Shown here one piece after another: positions 58,709 through 64,000 of a DNA stretch of 64,000 bases; the first letter of the stretch is position 1, and every line of letters begins with the position of its first letter. Origin of the DNA: Clusia tigrina (lineage: Eukaryota > Arthropoda > Insecta > Diptera > Clusiidae); the NCBI GenBank assembly GCA_920105625.2, contig OV050030.1, forward strand, positions 110,218,814-110,282,813. The letters run 5' to 3'. Both the position numbers and the translations under genes were made by a program. The notes beneath the pieces are model-generated. The model was not told where the DNA came from. It did not search any database and worked only from the letters and a program-made list of their open reading frames with translations.

Positions 58709-59213
58709 TGTTGGGTGTTGTCCTTGTTTGACGGGGGACGTCCTTCTGCTGCGCGCGTGTATCTGAAAAGCCTAAATCACTCTTTGTAAAAAATCACTAC
58801 ATTACACTTTTAGTTTTAAAATCACAAAACCTTTATTTCTTAGAATACTAACTCTTATATACTATTTGCAATTCACAATTACAATACAAAAACTGACCTT
58901 TCTGGTGTTCCAGTTTCGCACCTGTTAATTGGTGTCAGTTGGTCAAGCCAACTGACCTACGCCATTCTGAAATGTTGATGGTGCATACTAACTTTCAATG
59001 CCCTTTAGTGGCTCGACTGCAAAACTGTAGCACCCTAAAAGTTTACATAATAAATATTACATAGGTAATATTAATTATAAATACTCGCACCCTAAAAATA
59101 TGTGCTTTCTTAAGTAACTTTAACACATGCTAATCACACAGAAAGTGTGGCATCTGTTAGGAGTCGATGATGTGAGACACTACGCGCAGGCAGCTTGATT
59201 CTAACTCACAACA
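58709..59213 (-). repeat. G2 5' LTR
   Basis: 505 bp, TGTTGTGAGTTAG...CACCCAACA on the minus strand. It contains a ~104-bp block (with gtcagttggtcaagccaact, near 58937) missing from the 3' LTR. Confidence 0.93.
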
Positions 59214-61112
59214 GACCGGAATAAAGTTTTCGAAAAATCGTGGTGACAAATGCACAATCTGCATCAAAGGTAAACAAACCCGATATCCGTTGAATGGAAT
59301 TGGTTCTCGTGCTGAAAATAAACTTGATCTTATACATTCAGATGTTTTGGCACCGCTGAATGTGAAATCGTTTTCGGGCGTAAAATACCTCTTAACGTTT
59401 ATTGACGATTACACTCGCAAAGTTTTCGTCTATCCAATTAAAAATAAGCATCAAGTGTTTGACGAATTCATGAAATTTAAGACATTCGCGGAAAACAAAT
59501 CGTCGAGAAAAATTAAAATTTTACGTACAGATAACATGTCTGAATATATAACTTCAAAATTTAAAAATTTTTCTGAACGCGCTGGAATTTTACATCAAAA
59601 AACTTCCTCGTACACTCCTGAGCAGAACGGCGTTGCTGAGCGCTGCAACAGAACAATGATGGAACGCGTTCGTTGCATGTTTTTGGATTCTGGTATAGAC
59701 GAAAGGTTCTGGGCAGAAGCAGCCGTCACCGCAGTGTACCTGATGAACCGTGTGCCGTGCAGACGGAATAACAAAAGCCCAGAGGAGCTATGGTCGAATC
59801 GCAAACCCAGTTTGAAACATCTCCGCGTTTTTGGCAGCAAAGCCATGGTTCATGTGCCAAAACAAACACGTCGCAAACTTAGCAGCGAGTCGAAAACTTA
59901 TCGACTGTTCAACCCTGTAACGAGAAAAATCGTGACGAGCCGTGACGTGGTTTTCATCGAACATCAAACAGGTATTTATGGTGAAACAAATAGCACTAAT
60001 CGTCTTGGATCTTCTATAGTTAACCTTGCAGACAGCGTATCAATCGTCAATTCAGGGGAAGTTGTGCGAAAGATCAAATCGCCAACTGATTGCTTCGAAC
60101 CCAATAATGACGAAGAAGAGGATAGTTTTGATGTGTTTTTGGGGTTTGATAATGTTTCCAACGATAATGTTTCCCTATGCAGATGACGAGGGTGCTGATG
60201 GTGAAAATCTGTACGAAAATCATGCTGTTCGTCGGTCTGAGCGTATCCATAGTATGCCTAAGCCAAGTTATAATTTTTGTGCAACAAGTTTTGTAAGCGA
60301 AGACCCAGCAACAGTCGCAGAAGCTCTGGCATCGAATCACGCAGATAAGTGGAAGCGTGCTATGCACCACGAAATGAAATCATTAGCTGTAAACGAAACA
60401 TGGTTTCGCAACTGCCATCGGGAAAGAAGCCAATTAGTTCAAAATGGGTTTTTAAAACTAAGTTCGACGCAAATGGTGATTTTGTCCGCCACTAAGCAAG
60501 GCTGGTTGTCAGAGGCTTCAGTCAGCAAGAGGGTGTTGACTATAATGAAACTTTCGCGCCTGTTGTGTGATATAGCTCTATTCGTTTTTTACTGGCTCTG
60601 GCGACAAAATATAACTTGCAAATTCATCAACTTGATGCTGTGACCGGGTTTTTAAATGGCGAACTCCAAGAAGAAATATTTATGAGCCAACCAGAAGCAT
60701 TTGACGATGGATCAGGAAGAGTGTGCGCGCTTAAAAAGTCTCTATATGGGTTAAAACAATCAAGTCGCGTGTGGAATGCGAAACTCAACTCAGTTTTGAT
60801 GAAATATGGATTGAAACGCAGCGAGGCAGACCAATGCGTGTATTATCATGTTAACACAAAGAGTCGTCTTTATGTTGCAATTTATGTGGACGACGGCCTC
60901 ATTTTTGGCGATAACTAACTTTGAAATGAAAGACATGGGAGTAGCTACCTCCATGTTGGGTATCCGCATCACCCGAAATTTGAAGGAATGCATCATTAAA
61001 ATTTATCAACAACAATACATTGAGGAAATGCTTAAACGATTTGGTATGGATGACAGCAAGCCTGTGTCAAAACCAGTCGACGTTAACCAGAAACTAACTG
61101 CAGCCATGTCAC
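59214..61112 (+). pseudogene. Copia integrase and RT, continued after G2
   Basis: After the GACC duplication the copia frame resumes: NRGDKCTICIKGKQTR (the Cys pair of the integrase finger), LDLIHSDVLAP, KILRTDNMSEYI (NGG in the family) and PEQNGVAERCNRTMMERVR with the catalytic Glu. The 59290-60186 frame ends after the integrase. RT parts in other frames are HQLDAVTGFLNGELQEEIFM, SLYGLKQSSRVWN and catalytic AIYVDDGLIFGDN (about 60880-60918). A deletion of about a dozen codons follows, then FEMKDMGVATSMLGIRI and FGMDDSKPVSKPVD. RNase H and the 3' LTR are missing. Confidence 0.9.
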
Positions 61113-61526
61113 CGTTGTGGAAAAACCAATAATGGATTTTGCACCATGATAACGCACCAGCTCACACATCGATGCTTGTGCGTAATTTTTTGGCCAAAAA
61201 CAAAACCGTTATCATGCCTCAACCACCGTATTCACCGGACTTGGCCCCCGCTGACTTTTTCCTCTTTCCAAAACTGAAGACACCGATGAAAGGAAAGCGT
61301 TTTGCTACGATTGAGGAGATAAAAGAAAAATCGAAACAGGAGCTGTAGGCGATACCAAAAAAAGCGTTTCAGAAGTGTTTCGAGGATTGGAAAAAACGCT
61401 GGCATAAGTGTATTATATCTGAGGCGAATTACTTTGAAGGGGACAAGATAGTTGTTGATGAATAAATAAATACTTTTTGAAAAAATTGAATATAACGGTT
61501 ATTTTTTTATCAAACCTCGTACATAC
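61113..61526 (+). mobile_element. Mariner transposase C-terminus and 3' end
   Basis: The plus strand encodes LHHDNAPAHTS (second catalytic Asp), PPYSPDLAPADFFLFPKLK (third Asp of the DD34D triad) and GKRFATIEEIKEKS. After a stop come FQKCFEDWKKRWHKCI and YFEGDK. The 3' end has a mariner-type terminal repeat, ggttatttttttatcaaacc, then tcgta. The first ~200 residues are absent. It abuts the copia RT-RNase H junction directly. Confidence 0.88.
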
Positions 61527-62435
61527 ATTCCAGGCAGTTTTAATTGCTTTACTTAATATTAATATAGTAATATGCATTGGGAAAGAGGATTGCAATTTTA
61601 ACCGTGTAACACATTTTAACTGTTCTGTACAAGTGTGTACCATGTTTTATAGGTAGTATTTTTTACAATTTATGAATTTCTTTTATTTCCTTATCTATTT
61701 TTTCATTTCATAGAACTTCAATTTTAACTATTCGTACTTATATTTAAATGTTTTCCTTGAACTTCTTTCTAACCCATTACTTTGTCCCACACTACCTCTA
61801 ATATTAAATTTTGCTTTACCTTGCTTATTCTTAATTCTACGTAGCTATTAATCAAATAGCATCTAAGAACAGTTCCCACAATATCTACTGTAATTCATTT
61901 CTGTTTATATTAAAACCTTCTTTCCTTCTCTCGATTCTATATAGCAATTCAAGGTAATCTGCTTTCCGCTACATGTTATGTAGTCCTTCTCAATCCTATC
62001 CCCCTTTATTTTTACTTCCTGAAATGTATTTTCGCCAAAGTATATTCGACCTAGCCAAGTTATAAAGAAAATTTTCTTTACTATCATATTTACTTATTAT
62101 AATGCATGCCCTTAGATTGTGTCCAACTTCGTATTATATGCAAAGTTTGTACGAGTGTCCGTCTACAAACATACATCCACTGCCCACATTTCCTCCCTGC
62201 CGGAGCTCCAATTTGCCCTTGGACAATTCTTTGGTCAATGCACTTTTATAAAAAACATTAAATAAAAAAAATTAGTATTCATATTATTTTTTCCTCAACT
62301 GAATTTTGATTCTCGTATATTTGTTTTTCTACTTTCTTTCATTAGTATTTTTTTTCTTACTTAATATATTTTCCTAATTCTCTCTTTCATTCTTGTTCTT
62401 ACTGCCCATACCTTAGCCCTACTATGGCTACAAAT
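61527..62435. other. About 0.9 kb AT-rich, nothing recognised
   Basis: No motif-bearing ORF, LTR or repeat was found. Minus-strand frames of 60-76 codons look random. Confidence 0.4.
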
Positions 62436-62437
62436 TC

Positions 62438-62525
62438 TTTTGTGGAGTATCTCTTCTCCGTATCGCTAAGCGCCCTGCTTGCGAATGCTATTGGTCGGTC
62501 ATTACCGACTTCACTTCCCTTTTCC
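62438..62525 (-). repeat. Short G2-related pol fragment
   Basis: tgtggagtatctcttctccgtatcgc through gctattggtcggtcattaccgactt matches 53358-53440 of G2 with few differences. It covers part of the RNase H coding region only. Confidence 0.8.
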
Positions 62526-62674
62526 TGTCGAACAGTTCGTTAGTCGGAAAAAATCAGAAAAAGTCAATTTTAATATTCTTCTCTAATTACTGTATAAATT
62601 GCGATAATGAAACACACACTTCGTCTGACTCCGCTTGTTAAAGCTTCCTCAAACACAAAGCTGTCAATAGGATA

Positions 62675-63042
62675 AAGTTCGAACCACGATGCACAGCAAG
62701 AGAAGCATGGAAAATATACAACAACAACCCTGGAGGCTATAGTATTGAACCATTCGGTAAGAAAAAAACTTTTGCAAAAATCCTCTCTCAATCAAACAAT
62801 AAAATAACACAATTAAATGAACCCATTAATGGAGCGTCTACTTCAACTAATAAATCAAATAAAAATACAAATATATCAAGTAAAGAACAACGAAAAGAAA
62901 AAAAAAACTGTGTTAAGGTGACACCATCAAAATCAAGCTATAATAATACATCAAATAGTAAAGAAGCAATAAAACTAAATCAAACATCATCCACGAGAAA
63001 TAATAACATAACACCAATAACAAAATTCAAAAGAAATTCTTA
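62675..63042 (+). pseudogene. I-like LINE ORF1 C-terminus
   Basis: The plus-strand frame begins KFEPRCTAREAWKIYNNNP, passes through KKKTFAKILSQSNNKI and an Asn/Ser/Lys-rich tail, and stops after KFKRNS. Composition and position match the ORF1 tail of the 29-kb I element. The upstream start is missing. Confidence 0.5.
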
Positions 63043-63181
63043 ATACCAAAATTACTGAAAAATCAACCACAATGAAGGCCTAATGGAAATTGAATCGTAA
63101 GCTAATAAAAAATACAATTAGATGTCCAAATGCATATAAAAAATTATAAATACCTACACACTTTTAAAATTTACTAACATT

Positions 63182-64000
63182 TTGTATATTGGTCTAGAGC
63201 TAATTATCTTGCAATGGAATATGCAAGGTTTTATAAATACCAAATATGCACTTGAAAATTTAGTTTACAAACACCACCCGGAAATTATTGCTTTACAAGA
63301 AACACACATTATAAATAAAAGAAAAGAATTAATACCTAATATACCTAATTATAAAATCTTCACCATAATAAAGATTTCTCATATAGAAAATCAGGTATTG
63401 CAATGTTAGTTAAAAACAACATTAATGTTCAGAGTACAATCTACTATTTCAATCAATAACAATAAAAGGTAAAACGGATTTCCATATTACTAATATATAT
63501 AAAGAAAGAGATGTTTATTTAACACCCGAACAAATTGCGGACATTCATATTTTCAACAATGGCCACCACCTTATCGTTGGTGATTTTAATTCTTAAAATT
63601 CTCACGTAGTGGAATAATTTGGGGAGATTTTGCTGCTGACCGACATCTCATTGGTCTCCATGATGGATCACCTACATTACTTAGTACGAGGAACACTCTA
63701 ACAGCTATAGATGTACCGTTAGCATCAGTGGATCTAACTCCAACTCCCATCTGGACATGCCTTTCGCAACCTGAGAATCAAGATCATTTCCCAATCATTA
63801 TTTATAATCGAAAAATATCGACAAATAAATTATTTATACCAAAATTCAATGACAAAAAAGCTGACTGCCAAAAATTTCATGCAAAAACAACAATTTACTC
63901 CAATGTCTCTATAGGATCGTCAAACATTAACAAGGAAGCCGCAACAATGCAAAAAATAAGAAAGGCAGCAAATGAGTCAATTCCAATCCGTAAAAAAATC
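63182..64000 (+). pseudogene. I-clade LINE ORF2 endonuclease, runs off the window
   Basis: LELIILQWNMQGFINTKYAL and IIALQETHIINKRKEL start the endonuclease in a 75-codon frame (63182-63409). After shifts come HHLIVGDFNS (63565-63597) and WTCLSQPENQDHFPIII (63750-63800), then the linker up to the window end (KIRKAANESIPIRKK). The catalytic Ser-Asp-His is Gln-Asp-His here. Frames are broken at least twice. Confidence 0.8.

Larger units (their letters stand above)
47869..59213 (-). mobile_element. Gypsy element G2, complete with both LTRs
   Basis: An 11.3-kb minus-strand element with 5' LTR 58709-59213, primer-binding site, gag, pol, a long 3' region, polypurine tract and 3' LTR 47869-48269. 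It is flanked by GACC duplications and sits inside copia. Gag and pol are in several frames. A 724-bp Tc1/mariner copy lies in the 3' region. Confidence 0.93.

Overview
This is an AT-rich insect genome window, most likely from a higher (cyclorrhaphan) fly. The retrotransposon types point that way: BEL/Pao, copia, several gypsy lineages, and non-LTR elements of the Jockey, I, R1 and LOA clades. The long (TA)n microsatellites and the fly-like heat-shock promoter architecture agree. Almost the whole 64 kb is transposable elements, nested in one another and mostly broken. I found no convincing complete host protein gene. The only host-derived items are a U6 snRNA copy and a heat-shock-type promoter with 5' leader that lacks its coding region; one 71-codon membrane ORF is a weak exon candidate.

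Layout. 1-8.1 kb: the 5' end of a LINE ORF1 on the minus strand, a broken Jockey-clade LINE on the plus strand, two minus-strand Jockey pieces, then a minus-strand gypsy element (here G1) whose gag is split by an R1-clade LINE. 8.1-20.7 kb: a chain of unrelated fragments, with a (TA)n tract at nearly every junction. In order these are the heat-shock-like promoter (8256-8801), a LOA-clade LINE (9500-12000), a nearly complete BEL element with two LTRs (12396-18540) and a minus-strand Helitron fragment (18706-20410). 20.7-28.2 kb: the 5' part of a Pao-like element, a near full-length but decayed Jockey-clade LINE and an I-clade ORF1, all minus strand. 29.0-35.4 kb: a Mag-like gypsy element with an I-clade LINE (RT and RNase H) inserted just after its primer-binding site. 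35.4-46.2 kb: shuffled Jockey and LOA pieces, a pair of roughly 190-bp inverted arms, a U6 snRNA copy joined to the 3' end of a LINE, and a second decayed G1-like gypsy. 46.3-61.5 kb: a clear nest in which a copia element is interrupted by an 11.3-kb minus-strand gypsy element (G2) with a 4-bp target duplication. G2 is itself interrupted by a 724-bp Tc1/mariner element with inverted repeats and TA duplications. A mariner 3' end closes the copia fragment. 62.4-64.0 kb: a short G2 fragment and the start of another I-clade LINE that runs off the window.

The genes do not form one pathway. They are separate copy-and-paste units: gag, protease, RT, RNase H and integrase in LTR elements; nucleic-acid-binding ORF1 and endonuclease-RT ORF2 in LINEs; HUH Rep-helicase in the Helitron; DDE transposase in the mariners. 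Most carry stops or frameshifts. The BEL element is the best preserved, followed by G2 and the LOA and I ORF2 genes. Families are named from protein motifs that I recognise; no alignment or database search was run.
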